Shown: piece by piece, positions 17,381-26,209 of the stretch
Layout of the letters: every line of letters starts with the position of its first letter
How positions within the stretch are numbered: position 1 is the stretch's first letter
Source: Lachnospiraceae bacterium KM106-2
GTDB lineage: Bacteria > Bacillota > Clostridia > Lachnospirales > Lachnospiraceae
Assembly (NCBI GenBank): GCA_009731425.1
Contig: AP018794.1
Location: 3,654,501 to 3,718,500, forward strand
Length of the DNA stretch: 64,000 nt
Direction of reading: 5' to 3'
Position numbers and translations under genes: made by a program
Notes under the pieces: generated by a model
Told to the model about the DNA's origin: nothing
The model's input: only the letters and a program-made list of their open reading frames with translations
The model's database searches: none

Positions 17381-17926
17381 ATGAAAAAGACGAGCATACT
17401 AATAGTAACAGTATTGTTAATGTTAGCAGTGGCAGGATGTAGTAAAAAGGAAGAGAAGAAACAAGAGTATCGTAATGATGTGAAGGTTTCGGATCTTGTT
17501 GAGTCAGTGAAAGAAACTTATGGAGATGAGTATATTCCTAATGTACAATATACAGAGGAAGAGATTGAGACTATCTTTGGAGTGAAGAAAGAATGGTTCG
17601 AGGAAGCAATCGCAGAGGGGCCTAGAATGAGTGCAAATGTAGATACGTTTGTAGCTGTTAAGGCAAAAAAGGATTCTGTAGATAAAGTAAAAGAAGCGTT
17701 AGAAGCTTATCGTGATGGACTTGTAAAAGATACAATGCAGTATCCGATGAATCAATTAAAGATTCAGGGATCTCGTGTTACTGTAGTCGGAGACTATGCA
17801 TTCTTTACAATGTTAGGTGTTATTCCAAGTGATGTAGAAGAGCAAGGGGATGATGCAGTCATTCAGAAAGCGGAAGAATTAAATCAAAAAGCAATTGATG
17901 TAATCAAAGAAAAATTGGCTAACTAG
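17381..17926 (+). CDS. DUF4358-like lipoprotein
   Basis: A 181-residue predicted lipoprotein: signal MKKTSILIVTVLLMLAVAGC with lipobox AVAGC, so Cys20 would be lipidated. The mature part fits the DUF4358 family, with an N-terminal IFGVKKEWFEE segment, the FVAVKAKKDSVDKVKEALEA helix, and a DYAFFTMLG strand. The family is common in Lachnospiraceae and has no assigned function. It lies 18 bp after the calcium-pump gene, so a link to cation handling at the surface is possible but only contextual. A terminator follows directly. Confidence 0.8.
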   Translation: MKKTSILIVTVLLMLAVAGCSKKEEKKQEYRNDVKVSDLVESVKETYGDEYIPNVQYTEEEIETIFGVKKEWFEEAIAEGPRMSANVDTFVAVKAKKDSVDKVKEALEAYRDGLVKDTMQYPMNQLKIQGSRVTVVGDYAFFTMLGVIPSDVEEQGDDAVIQKAEELNQKAIDVIKEKLAN

Positions 17927-17930
17927 TAAT

Positions 17931-17974
17931 AATGAGGCGGGGCACACAAAGATAGTGACCGCCTCATTTGTTTC
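17931..17974 (+). terminator. Terminator after the lipoprotein gene
   Basis: AATGAGGCGG (17931-17940) pairs exactly with CCGCCTCATT (17959-17968) across an 18-base loop; a TGTTTCTT tail follows. Confidence 0.7.
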
Positions 17975-18001
17975 TTATGCAGGACAGTGTGAGGTGTTTT
18001 G

Positions 18002-18400
18002 ATGAAAAAGGAACAGGAACAAGAAAAGGAAAAATCTTATCGAGAGCTTGCTTATCAATGTGCGATTATTATTTTTATGGTAGGGGTTATAGCGATACTT
18101 GGAATGAAATATATTTCTGGAGAAAACAGAAGAGAGAATCTTCAGTATGAGCAACAGTTGATAAGAAATAAGAGATCGGATGGTATTTTCTCAGTTGAGG
18201 CAGTTATTGTCGATAAGAATCAGATAGGAAATGCAGGTGTGGTTACGATTCAAATAAAGTCTAGTAAGATGGCATCGATGCCACGAACTATTGAATGTGA
18301 GGCAAATGAGGAAGTCTATGATTCTATTTCTGAAGGTGAGAATGGTGTTTTTGAATTGCAAAATATGAATGGAAGTTATCAAATTATTGCGAAGCAATAA
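18002..18400 (+). CDS. Small membrane-anchored protein of unknown function
   Basis: A 132-residue protein with a charged N-terminus (KKEQEQEKEKS), one membrane helix (~residues 20-39, IIIFMVGVIAILGMKYI) and an extracellular beta-rich domain of ~85 residues (FSVEAVIVDKNQ, GVVTIQIKSS, GSYQIIAK). I do not recognise the family. The ATG at 18002 has GAGGTG upstream. The spoIIID promoter begins about 30 bp past its stop, so it may belong to a sporulation neighbourhood by position alone. Confidence 0.65.
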   Translation: MKKEQEQEKEKSYRELAYQCAIIIFMVGVIAILGMKYISGENRRENLQYEQQLIRNKRSDGIFSVEAVIVDKNQIGNAGVVTIQIKSSKMASMPRTIECEANEEVYDSISEGENGVFELQNMNGSYQIIAKQ

Positions 18401-18429
18401 GAATACAAGCCTTGTTTTTAGGAAACAAG

Positions 18430-18458
18430 TGATAATTAGATTCCCTTATGCATACAAT
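18430..18458 (+). promoter_or_regulatory. Sigma-E-like promoter of spoIIID
   Basis: The -10 sequence CATACAAT (18451-18458) is a full match to the sporulation sigma-E -10 consensus. TGATAAT lies 14 bp upstream and matches five of seven positions of the -35 consensus. In B. subtilis spoIIID is a sigma-E gene, so the pairing with this gene supports the call. Confidence 0.65.
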
Positions 18459-18460
18459 GT

Positions 18461-18470
18461 AAAAACAAGT
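18461..18470 (+). promoter_or_regulatory. Candidate SpoIIID-binding site at its own start point
   Basis: AAAAACAAGT fits the B. subtilis SpoIIID consensus WWRRACARNY at every position and overlaps the predicted start point. Autoregulation is inferred. Confidence 0.45.
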
Positions 18471-18488
18471 ATCATAGGGGGATTTCTC

Positions 18489-18755
18489 TTGAAAGGATAC
18501 ATAGAAGAAAGAGCCGTTGATATTGCCAATTACATCATCGAGTCGAATGCTACCGTAAGGCAGACTGCTAAGAAGTTCGGTATATCCAAGAGTACAGTCC
18601 ATAAAGATGTTACTGAGCGCCTTTTGGAAATCAATCCTGCATTAGCCCACAAAGCCAGAGTTGTTCTCGATTTAAACAAATCAGAGAGACATATCAGAGG
18701 AGGGCTAGCAACGAAGGAAAAATATTTACATAAGAGTAATATACAAGGATACTAA
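18489..18755 (+). CDS. spoIIID: Stage III sporulation protein D
   Basis: SpoIIID is a mother-cell transcription factor that activates and represses part of the sigma-E regulon. The 88-residue product covers the whole family length: IEERAVDIANYIIESNATVR, HTH QTAKKFGISKSTVHKDVTER, and the basic C-terminal KARVVLDLNKSERHIRGG segment used for DNA contact. The start is a TTG at 18489 with AGGGGG seven bases upstream; the frame is open further upstream but across the promoter. It has its own sigma-E-like promoter and a strong terminator, so it is transcribed alone. Confidence 0.95.
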   Translation: MKGYIEERAVDIANYIIESNATVRQTAKKFGISKSTVHKDVTERLLEINPALAHKARVVLDLNKSERHIRGGLATKEKYLHKSNIQGY

Positions 18756-18796
18756 AATATGAGTCGGACCCGGGATCATTGAATTTTATAAAACGA

Positions 18797-18835
18797 GCCT
18801 GCTGTAAGAGGAGAAATCTTACGGCAGGCTTTTTT
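18797..18835 (+). terminator. Terminator of spoIIID
   Basis: A 13-bp stem with one G-T pair: GCCTGCTGTAAGA (18797-18809) with TCTTACGGCAGGC (18817-18829), followed by six T residues. Confidence 0.92.
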
Positions 18836-19145
18836 AATGAGTGGGAGGATCGACCTCCCACTCATTAAAAGCTTTCCTTAAAACGGAAAGCCGATGCGCA
18901 CTCGCGCAAGGGGAATGTTTCGCTGCGCGAAAGCGCTCGGCGCAGAAAGTTTGGCAAGCCAAACTTTATCTTAAGGAGGATCGACTTCCCACCAATTAAA
19001 AGCTTTCCTTAAAAACGGAAAGCCAATGCGCACTTGCGCAAAAGGAAGATTTCGCTGCGCGAAAGCGCTCGGCGCAGAAAGTTTGGCAAGCCAAACTTTA
19101 TCCTAAGGAGGATCGACCTCTACTCAATTAAAAGCTTTCCTTGAA
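18832..19145. repeat. Tandem array of a ~131-bp five-hairpin repeat
   Basis: The string GGAGGATCGAC recurs at 18844, 18975 and 19107, giving two full units of ~131 bp and a partial third. Each full unit holds five hairpins; in unit 1 these are 18871-18891 (GCTTTCC/GGAAAGC), 18895-18908 (TGCGC/GCGCA), 18918-18932 (TTTCGC/GCGAAA), 18933-18943 (GCGC-TCG-GCGC) and 18946-18967 (AAAGTTTGGC/GCCAAACTTT). Unit 2 repeats them at 19002-19099. The left edge is a further palindrome (TTTTAATGAGTGGGAGG with its complement, 18832-18870) that overlaps the spoIIID T-tail. GC content is higher than in the surroundings and there is no open frame. The rest of the gap up to pth (19146-19267) is AT-rich with no firm promoter. 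Confidence 0.85.
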
Positions 19146-19267
19146 ACAGTGGCAGAGAATAACCTTTATTTGTATATTGAAAATTTTTATAATATAATAA
19201 AAGAGGTTTTACATGTTAACAATAATATGTATTAGACTAAATGAAAATAGTAATCGAGGGATAAGAT

Positions 19268-19834
19268 ATGTATATAATCGTAGGATTAGGTAATCCAACG
19301 CGTCAATATGAAGGTACTAGACATAATGTAGGATTTGACTGCATTAATAGGATTGCAGATAAATATAATATAGCAATGGATTTTGAAAAACATAAAGCAC
19401 TTTGTGGAAAAGGCTTTATAGATGGTCAGAAGGTAATTTTAGCGAAGCCACTAACTTATATGAATTTAAGCGGTGAGAGTGTAAGACAATTAGTTGATTT
19501 TTATAAAGTATTGCCAGAAGAAGTTATTGTAATCTATGATGATATTTCTTTGGATGTAGGACAACTTCGAATTCGTAAAAAAGGGAGCGCTGGAGGCCAT
19601 AATGGAATTAAGAGCATTATTCAGCATTTAGGAACGAATGAGTTCCCTAGAATTAAAGTTGGAGTTGGTAATAAACCGGACGGATGGGATCTTGCAGATT
19701 ATGTCTTAGGACACTTTAGTAAAGAAGATCAAGTTACCATGAAAGAGGCAGAAGAGCACGCAGCAGAAGCATGCCATGATATGATCATTGATGGAATTGA
19801 AGTGGCCATGAATCATTTTAATAAAAAGGCATAA
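19268..19834 (+). CDS. pth: Peptidyl-tRNA hydrolase
   Basis: Pth frees tRNA from peptidyl-tRNA that drops off ribosomes. The 188-residue product has family length with the conserved GLGNPTRQYEGTRHNVGF (catalytic His in TRHNVGF), LAKPLTYMNLSGE, YDDISLDVGQLRIRKKGSAG, GGHNGIKSII and FPRIKVGVG motifs. The ATG at 19268 follows GAGGGATAAG. It is the first gene of a conserved block with mfd 21 bp downstream, as in B. subtilis. Confidence 0.97.
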   Translation: MYIIVGLGNPTRQYEGTRHNVGFDCINRIADKYNIAMDFEKHKALCGKGFIDGQKVILAKPLTYMNLSGESVRQLVDFYKVLPEEVIVIYDDISLDVGQLRIRKKGSAGGHNGIKSIIQHLGTNEFPRIKVGVGNKPDGWDLADYVLGHFSKEDQVTMKEAEEHAAEACHDMIIDGIEVAMNHFNKKA

Positions 19835-19855
19835 GTGAATTTAGTTGGAGGATTT

Positions 19856-22800
19856 ATGAATACATTTTTAGAACCATTAAAAGAGTTAAATGAATATAGT
19901 GAAGTCGTACAGGATCTGCGACTTAATAATACACCAATTCAGATAACTGGGTGTATCAATTCTCAGAAGTGCCATTTGATGTATGGACTTGCCGGTTCGG
20001 CAGTCTTTAAATTAATTGTTACGTATAATGATTTAAATGCGAAAGAGATTTATGAAGATTATAAATTGTATGATAAGGACGTTTATTTCTATCCTGCCAA
20101 GGATGTTATTTTCTATAGCGCGGATATCCATGGAAATGCAATTGTAAGAGATCGATTAAAAATCTTAAAACGTATTATTGAACAGAAACCAACAACCATT
20201 ATTACTACAATTGATGCAGGAATGGATCAAATCCTGCCATTAGAATTTATAAGACAGCGCGTGATCTCAATTAGAGCAGAGCAGACGTTGGATTTAGAAT
20301 GGCTAAAGGCAGAAATGATCTATCTTGGTTATGAGAGATGTGCCCAAGTTGAGACACCTGGACAATTTGCAATCCGAGGCGGGATCATTGATATCTTTCC
20401 ATTAACAGAAGAAGTTCCATATCGTGTGGAACTATGGGATGAAGAAGTTGATACGATTCGATCCTTTGATGTGGAGAGTCAACGTTCGATTGAACAGATA
20501 GAGGAATTGCTGATCTACCCGGCAGCAGAAATTATTTTAGATAAGGCTGTTTTAGAAAAAGGTAAACGAGCCATTGCAAAAGAATCAGAAGAATATATTG
20601 CTGCGCTAAAAGAAGAAAAGAAACGGGAAGAAGCAAAAAGAATTAAAGATATTTCGAATGAGTTTTTAGAAAATCTAGATTATTACAATGGCTCAATAGC
20701 GATGGATAGCTATATCAAATATTTTTATAAAAATACCGTTTCCTTTTTTGATTATTTTACTGCTGAGAATTCCATTGTCTTTATCGATGAACCAGGTAGA
20801 ATTGAAGAAAAAGCAGAAGCTGTTCAGACAGAGTTTCGAGAGAGTATGATCGGCCGTATTGAGAAAGGTTATATTTTACCTAGTCAGGTAGATGTTCTCT
20901 TTGTTTATCAAGAACTAATGGTTAAGTTGTCTAATGGAAAGGCAGTAAGTATCAGTACGATGGATTATCGGATCGACTCCTTTCATCCAAAGGCAAAATA
21001 TGATTTTACAGTAAAGAGTATCAGTCCATATAATCATAATTTTGAGATGCTTGTAAAGGATTTGAAGAAATGGAAAGAGAATGGATACCGAATTGTATTG
21101 CTTTCTAGTTCTACAAGCAGGGCCACGAGATTAAGTGAAGATTTAAGAGAGCATGGTTTGAGCGCATTTTTCAGTGATGACTTTAATCGTGTTGTGAACC
21201 CAGGCGAAATCCTGGTTAGTTATGGTGCACTTCATAAAGGCTTTGAATATCCTATGATCAAGTTTGCTATGATCAGTGATAGTGATATTTTCGGAGCAGA
21301 AAAGAAAAAACGACGTAAAAAGAAAGTTTACGATGGTGCGAAGGTTCATAGTTTTACGGATCTTAATGTGGGTGATTATGTAGTTCATGAGAATCATGGA
21401 CTTGGTATCTATAAAGGAATTGAGAAAATAGAAGTAGACAAGGTAGCTAAGGATTATATCAAAATCGAGTATGCGAATAGCGGAGTATTATATATCCTTG
21501 CTACGGGATTAGAAGTTCTGCAAAAGTATGCGGGTGCAGATGCTAGAAAGCCAAAATTAAATAAATTAAATTCGGTTGAATGGAAGAATACAAAGAATCG
21601 TGTTCGTGGTGCGGTAAAAGAAATTGCTCAGGAATTAGTAAAATTATATGCCATCCGAAGTGAAAAGAAGGGATATCAATTTGGACCTGATACAGTGTGG
21701 CAGCGAGAGTTTGAAGAGATGTTCCCATATGAAGAGACGGATGATCAATTAAGAGCGATCGATGACACAAAACAGGATATGGAAAGCACAAAGATTATGG
21801 ATCGTCTGATTTGTGGTGATGTTGGATATGGAAAGACAGAAATCGCAATTCGTGCAGCATTTAAAGCGGTTGAGGATGGCAAGCAAGTAGTATTTCTTGT
21901 GCCTACCACCATCTTAGCTCAGCAGCACTATAATAATTTTGTTCAAAGAATGAAGGACTTCCCAGTTAATATTGGAATGTTATCCAGATTCCGTACTCCG
22001 GCTCAGTCTAAAAAAGTAGTGGAGCAATTAAAAGAAGGAAAATGTGATATCCTAATTGGAACACATCGCGTCCTATCCAAAGATATTGAATTTAAGAATT
22101 TAGGTTTATTGATCGTTGATGAGGAACAGCGTTTTGGTGTAACTCATAAAGAAAAGATTAAGCAGCTAAAAAGTGATGTGGATGTTTTAACATTATCGGC
22201 AACTCCAATTCCTAGAACTCTTCATATGAGCTTGGTTGGAATTCGAGATATGAGTGTGTTAGAAGAACCTCCAGTAGATCGACTTCCAATTCAGACCTTT
22301 GTGTTAGAGCATAATGACGAGATAATTAGGGAAGCAATTAATCGAGAATTAGCTCGAGATGGTCAAGTTTATTATGTGTATAATCGAGTGAGCAATATCG
22401 ACGAAGTCGCCAATGCGATCGCAGAGCTGGTACCTGAAGCTAATGTGGCATTTGCACATGGCCAGATGAGTGAACGTGAATTAGAGAAGATTATGTTTGG
22501 GTTCATTAATGGAGATATTGATGTCCTTGTGGCAACCACTATTATTGAGACAGGAATTGATATTTCCAATGTTAATACGATGATCATCGATGATGCAGAT
22601 CGTTTAGGCTTATCTCAGCTGTATCAGTTGAGAGGTCGTGTCGGCCGTTCTAATCGTACTTCTTATGCGTTCTTAATGTATAAACGAGATAAGATGTTGA
22701 AAGAGGTAGCTGAGAAACGTCTTCAAGCGATTAAGGAATTTACGGAGTTAGGTTCAGGATTTAAAATCGCAATGAGAGATTTAGAGATCCGTGGAGCTGG

Positions 22801-23392
22801 AAATCTGTTAGGAGCCAGACAACATGGTCATATGGAGGCGGTTGGATATGATCTTTACTGTAAGATGCTAAATGAAGCGGTAAAAGAATTGAAGGGTGAA
22901 TCTAAAGAGGAGGATCAATTCGATACTACAGTAGATGTTGATATTGATGCTTACATCCCTGCAACTTATATTAAAAGTGAATTTCAGAAATTGGATATTT
23001 ATAAACGTGTTGCTGAAATTCAAAATGAAGAAGAGTTTATGGATATGCAGGATGAACTGGTAGATCGATTTGGAGATATGCCAGGATGTGTGAACAATCT
23101 TTTAAATATAGCATATTTAAAATCAATCGCACATAATGCTTATGTAACGCAGTTAGTGCAAAAAGATAATCGGGTGCGTATGGCAATGTATGAGAAGGCT
23201 ATGATCGATGTATCTAAGCTGCCAGGATTATTAGAGAAGTATGGTAAGACCTTGAATGTGGAGAAAGGAAAAAATCCTACCTTTGTATTTGAGATCCCAC
23301 GTAAGAAGAATAATAAGATCGATATTACTACGATGTTTGAATCAGTAAAACAAGTATTACTTGACATTCAGGCGATAAAGTTGGAAAGTTAA
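19856..23392 (+). CDS. mfd: Transcription-repair coupling factor
   Basis: Mfd removes RNA polymerase stalled at DNA damage and recruits UvrA. The 1178-residue product has the full layout: UvrB-like N-terminal part (GGIIDIFPL, YRVELWDEEVDTIRSFD), RNA polymerase-interaction domain (GDYVVHENHGLGIYKG, ~residues 500-565), and the RecG-like motor with Walker A GDVGYGKTE, Walker B VDEEQRFGV, motif III SATPIPRT and motif VI QLRGRVGRS. The C-terminal TRCF domain follows. The ATG at 19856 has TTGGAGG at the right distance; a GTG at 19835 abuts the pth stop but has no ribosome site. Confidence 0.98.
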   Translation: MNTFLEPLKELNEYSEVVQDLRLNNTPIQITGCINSQKCHLMYGLAGSAVFKLIVTYNDLNAKEIYEDYKLYDKDVYFYPAKDVIFYSADIHGNAIVRDRLKILKRIIEQKPTTIITTIDAGMDQILPLEFIRQRVISIRAEQTLDLEWLKAEMIYLGYERCAQVETPGQFAIRGGIIDIFPLTEEVPYRVELWDEEVDTIRSFDVESQRSIEQIEELLIYPAAEIILDKAVLEKGKRAIAKESEEYIAALKEEKKREEAKRIKDISNEFLENLDYYNGSIAMDSYIKYFYKNTVSFFDYFTAENSIVFIDEPGRIEEKAEAVQTEFRESMIGRIEKGYILPSQVDVLFVYQELMVKLSNGKAVSISTMDYRIDSFHPKAKYDFTVKSISPYNHNFEMLVKDLKKWKENGYRIVLLSSSTSRATRLSEDLREHGLSAFFSDDFNRVVNPGEILVSYGALHKGFEYPMIKFAMISDSDIFGAEKKKRRKKKVYDGAKVHSFTDLNVGDYVVHENHGLGIYKGIEKIEVDKVAKDYIKIEYANSGVLYILATGLEVLQKYAGADARKPKLNKLNSVEWKNTKNRVRGAVKEIAQELVKLYAIRSEKKGYQFGPDTVWQREFEEMFPYEETDDQLRAIDDTKQDMESTKIMDRLICGDVGYGKTEIAIRAAFKAVEDGKQVVFLVPTTILAQQHYNNFVQRMKDFPVNIGMLSRFRTPAQSKKVVEQLKEGKCDILIGTHRVLSKDIEFKNLGLLIVDEEQRFGVTHKEKIKQLKSDVDVLTLSATPIPRTLHMSLVGIRDMSVLEEPPVDRLPIQTFVLEHNDEIIREAINRELARDGQVYYVYNRVSNIDEVANAIAELVPEANVAFAHGQMSERELEKIMFGFINGDIDVLVATTIIETGIDISNVNTMIIDDADRLGLSQLYQLRGRVGRSNRTSYAFLMYKRDKMLKEVAEKRLQAIKEFTELGSGFKIAMRDLEIRGAGNLLGARQHGHMEAVGYDLYCKMLNEAVKELKGESKEEDQFDTTVDVDIDAYIPATYIKSEFQKLDIYKRVAEIQNEEEFMDMQDELVDRFGDMPGCVNNLLNIAYLKSIAHNAYVTQLVQKDNRVRMAMYEKAMIDVSKLPGLLEKYGKTLNVEKGKNPTFVFEIPRKKNNKIDITTMFESVKQVLLDIQAIKLES

Positions 23393-23420
23393 TATAGAAA
23401 AAAGTTATTTGGAGGATAAG

Positions 23421-24449
23421 ATGAATCAGTTTCGAAGAATAAGAAAAATGATCTGCATTTCAGGTGTTAGCTGTTTAGTTGCGTTATCAGCGGCAGGATG
23501 TAGTAAAAATAATACGAATAGTGAAAGTCAAGCAAAGGCAGAGGATGATAAGTCAACGGGGAGTGTATCATTTGATGATCAAATGATGAAGGTAGGAGAT
23601 AAGTCTGTTTCTTATCGAGAAGTTATGATCTATATGCTTCAACTTAAGAATAACTACGAGAGTGGAATTGGGAGTGAGATTTGGAACTTTCAAGTAGATA
23701 AGAATAATACGTTTTCTGATGTAGCAAAAGATGAAATCGTAAGCCAGATCACAGAATTAAAAGTAATCGCACAACAAGCAGAAAAGTTAAATATTAAGCT
23801 TAACAAGGATGAAATTGATGAGATTAATGGAAATGTTGTGAATTACCTTAAGAATGTAACAAAAGAGGATCAAAAGAAATATGGCATTACCGAGGATGTA
23901 GTTTATCAGGTATTGTCCGATAACTATTTAGCAGAGAAAGTTTTCTCGATTTCAACAAATGAAGTAGATACTAATATTAGCGATGATGAAGCAAAACAGG
24001 TTAAATTGCAGCAGTTATATGTGATCACAAATGGACAAGATAAGAATGGAACAACAATATCCATGAATGAAAAAGATAAAAAAGCAGCACTAAAGAGAGC
24101 GAAAGATTTACTTAAGAAAGCTAAGAAAACAGATGATTTCTTATCATTTGCTAAGTCTAATTCTGATATTGCAGAGATTGAATTAGAGCTTGGTAAAGGT
24201 GATAATAAGGAAATTGAAAGCCAGGCATTTGCTTTGAAAAAAGGAAAACTAAGTGATGTGATCGAGACTTCTCAAGGTTATGTTATTCTTTATTGTGTGA
24301 ATCCTTTTGACGAAGATGCTACAGCATCTAAGAAAGAAGAGATTATTGCATCAAGACAGAATGAAGTATTTCGTGCAAAGTATAAAAACTGGTCGAAAGA
24401 GTATAAAGTTGATGTTAATTCAGTCAAATGGAATAAAATTCAATTTTAG
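23421..24449 (+). CDS. PrsA/SurA-like peptidylprolyl isomerase lipoprotein
   Basis: A 342-residue predicted lipoprotein. The signal ends in ALSAAGC, so the Cys would be lipidated, and a polar linker rich in Asn, Ser and Lys follows. Residues ~45-190 form the SurA-N-like chaperone region, and ~195-310 a parvulin (PpiC) rotamase domain (VKLQQLYVIT, FLSFAKSNSDIAEIELELGKG, FALKKGKLSDVIETSQGYVILYC). It likely helps fold exported proteins at the outer face of the membrane. The ATG at 23421 follows GGAGG. It sits between mfd and truA; mfd and a rotamase are neighbours in many Clostridia. Confidence 0.87.
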   Translation: MNQFRRIRKMICISGVSCLVALSAAGCSKNNTNSESQAKAEDDKSTGSVSFDDQMMKVGDKSVSYREVMIYMLQLKNNYESGIGSEIWNFQVDKNNTFSDVAKDEIVSQITELKVIAQQAEKLNIKLNKDEIDEINGNVVNYLKNVTKEDQKKYGITEDVVYQVLSDNYLAEKVFSISTNEVDTNISDDEAKQVKLQQLYVITNGQDKNGTTISMNEKDKKAALKRAKDLLKKAKKTDDFLSFAKSNSDIAEIELELGKGDNKEIESQAFALKKGKLSDVIETSQGYVILYCVNPFDEDATASKKEEIIASRQNEVFRAKYKNWSKEYKVDVNSVKWNKIQF

Positions 24450-24500
24450 TATTAATTGTGCATAAAAAGGAAAAAATTATGAAAATTAGCAATTTATTGG

Positions 24501-24528
24501 TTGACAAATAGGTATTATCTGTTAATAT
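24501..24528 (+). promoter_or_regulatory. Candidate promoter of truA
   Basis: Perfect TTGACA at 24501-24506, 16-bp spacer, TAATAT at 24523-24528. It lies in the 115-bp gap ahead of truA. Confidence 0.6.
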
Positions 24529-24564
24529 ATATAATACCGTTGAAATTGCAAATACAAAAAAAGT

Positions 24565-25362
24565 ATGAGTAAAATGTGTGAAAAACGAAATATTAAAATA
24601 ATTATAGCATACGATGGAGCGGCCTATAATGGTTGGCAACGTCTAGGTAATAATGATACAAAACGGACCGTTCAAGGTACGATAGAACTAGCACTAAAGC
24701 AATGTCTTAACGAGAAGGTAGACTTGGTCGCATCTGGTAGAACAGACGCAGGGGTACATGCGCTTGGGCAGGTTGCGAACTTTTATATGACCAATTCGAT
24801 GCTTTTACCAGAGATAAAATGTAAGCTAAATGAAATACTACCAGCAGATATTCGGATTCTTACGATCAGTGAGGTACCGCTTAAGTTTCATAGCAGGTAT
24901 GACGCTGTGAGCAAAGAATACGAATACCATATAGATCTGCGCAGTAAGCCCGATGTTTTTACAAGAGCTTATTTTCTTTCCTTTACAGAAAAACTAAATA
25001 TAAAATCAATGAAAGAAGCAGCATCCTATATGTTGGGTAAGCATGATTTTGCAGGATTTTCAAGTAAGATGAGAGACGATAGAAGTACAGTAAGAACAAT
25101 TGAATCGATTACGATTACTCAAGAGGAAGATAAACTCTTTATTCGAGTAAAAGGTGATGGTTTTTTATATAATATGGTCCGCATTATAGTGGGGACTTTA
25201 TTAGAGGCGGGAACAGGTGTGAGAACACCTGAAAGCGTTCTTGAGATATTAAGAACGAAAGACCGTCAGTTGGCCGGTTACACGGTCAATAGTCATGGGT
25301 TGATGTTAAGGCACGTATGGTATCCTCTGGATGTATTAGCTGACAAAGGGAGCAATTGTTAA
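24565..25362 (+). CDS. truA: tRNA pseudouridine(38-40) synthase
   Basis: TruA converts uridines 38-40 in the tRNA anticodon arm to pseudouridine. The 265-residue product is of usual size with IIIAYDGAAYNGWQR at the N-terminus, the catalytic Asp in ASGRTDAGVHALGQ, the KEYEYHI strand, HDFAGFSSK and the C-terminal VKGDGFLYNMVRIIVGTLLE. The start codon is not certain: ATG at 24565 or 24574, with no clear ribosome site before either. A hydrophobic promoter-type sequence 37 bp upstream suggests a short leader. Confidence 0.95.
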   Translation: MSKMCEKRNIKIIIAYDGAAYNGWQRLGNNDTKRTVQGTIELALKQCLNEKVDLVASGRTDAGVHALGQVANFYMTNSMLLPEIKCKLNEILPADIRILTISEVPLKFHSRYDAVSKEYEYHIDLRSKPDVFTRAYFLSFTEKLNIKSMKEAASYMLGKHDFAGFSSKMRDDRSTVRTIESITITQEEDKLFIRVKGDGFLYNMVRIIVGTLLEAGTGVRTPESVLEILRTKDRQLAGYTVNSHGLMLRHVWYPLDVLADKGSNC

Positions 25363-25551
25363 CGGAATTAATTGTATCTCACCCTTAAAATAGGGGTCGA
25401 ATTCAGTGTGAAATGGAATAGGAAAATAGTGGATTGATAAAAATGTAATTTATCATCAAAAAATGTTGGTAATGTATAAATTTCTCAATTTAACTAACAA
25501 TATAACTATAACGCACTGCATATTGACAAACGTTAAAATGGAGGAAATAAT

Positions 25552-26097
25552 ATGAAAGCAACTGGTATTGTAAGAAGAATAGATGACTTAGGACGTGTAG
25601 TAATTCCAAAAGAAATTCGTCGAACATTAAGAATCCGTGAAGGAGATCCATTAGAAATCTTTACTGATCGTGAAGGCGAAATTATCTTAAAGAAATACTC
25701 TCCGATCGGAGAATTAAGTCAATTCGCAAAACAATATGCTGATTCATTAGCTCAAACGACTGGACACATCGTATGTATCGCAGATAGAGATACATTAATT
25801 GCAGCTGCTGGTACTACTAAGAAGGACTTGATTTCTAAATCAATTAGTAAAGAATTAGAAGAAGCTATTAATCAAAGAGAAAATGTCATATGCGCTAGCG
25901 AAGATAAAGCATTCAAAAAAGTAACAAATGATGAGGAAGATTATACTTGTGAAGTAATCAGCCCTATCATTAGTGAAGGTGATGCAATTGGTGCAGTTAT
26001 TATTTTAACTAAAGATTCAAAAGTTAAATTTGGAGAAGTAGAAGCTAAGCTTGCACATGCTGCAGCAGGATTCTTAGGACGTCAATTAGAACAATAA
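25552..26097 (+). CDS. spoVT: Stage V sporulation protein T
   Basis: SpoVT regulates late forespore genes under sigma-G and affects germination. The 181-residue product has the two expected parts: an AbrB/MazE-type swapped-hairpin DNA-binding domain (MKATGIVRRIDDLGRVVIPK, residues 1-50) and a GAF-like domain (~55-180). A clear GGAGG precedes the ATG. The 189-bp gap before it contains no promoter I would defend; B. subtilis spoVT is read by sigma-G, and I saw only partial matches. A hairpin terminator follows. Confidence 0.95.
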   Translation: MKATGIVRRIDDLGRVVIPKEIRRTLRIREGDPLEIFTDREGEIILKKYSPIGELSQFAKQYADSLAQTTGHIVCIADRDTLIAAAGTTKKDLISKSISKELEEAINQRENVICASEDKAFKKVTNDEEDYTCEVISPIISEGDAIGAVIILTKDSKVKFGEVEAKLAHAAAGFLGRQLEQ

Positions 26098-26104
26098 ATA
26101 TATT

Positions 26105-26142
26105 GAGGGGAGATGCAGAGAAATCTGTATACTCCCCTTTTC
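26105..26142 (+). terminator. Terminator of spoVT
   Basis: GAGGGGAG and ACTCCCCT-type arms with an inner CAGA/TCTG stem enclose a GAAA loop and lead into TTTTCTT. Some internal mismatch is present. Confidence 0.7.
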
Positions 26143-26175
26143 TTAAATTACAGCGTGTATTCTATTGACGGACTG

Positions 26176-26184
26176 TGTTATAAT
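26176..26184 (+). promoter_or_regulatory. Extended -10 promoter of mazG
   Basis: TGTTATAAT is a full extended -10 element, 25 bp before the mazG ATG. No good -35 is visible at 17 bp, which is usual for extended -10 promoters. Confidence 0.5.
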
Positions 26185-26209
26185 AAGGCAAAAAAAGAGG
26201 ACGGATAAT

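Noticed and set aside
18369..18488. N-terminal extension of SpoIIID
   Set aside because: It would include the sigma-E-like promoter and overlaps the preceding gene; the TTG at 18489 has a strong AGGGGG site.
18844..19145. CRISPR-like tandem repeat
   Set aside because: Units are ~131 bp, nearly identical throughout, with no unique spacers and no cas genes.
25363..25551. Sigma-G promoter before spoVT
   Set aside because: Only partial matches at unsuitable spacing were seen; not good enough to report as a site.
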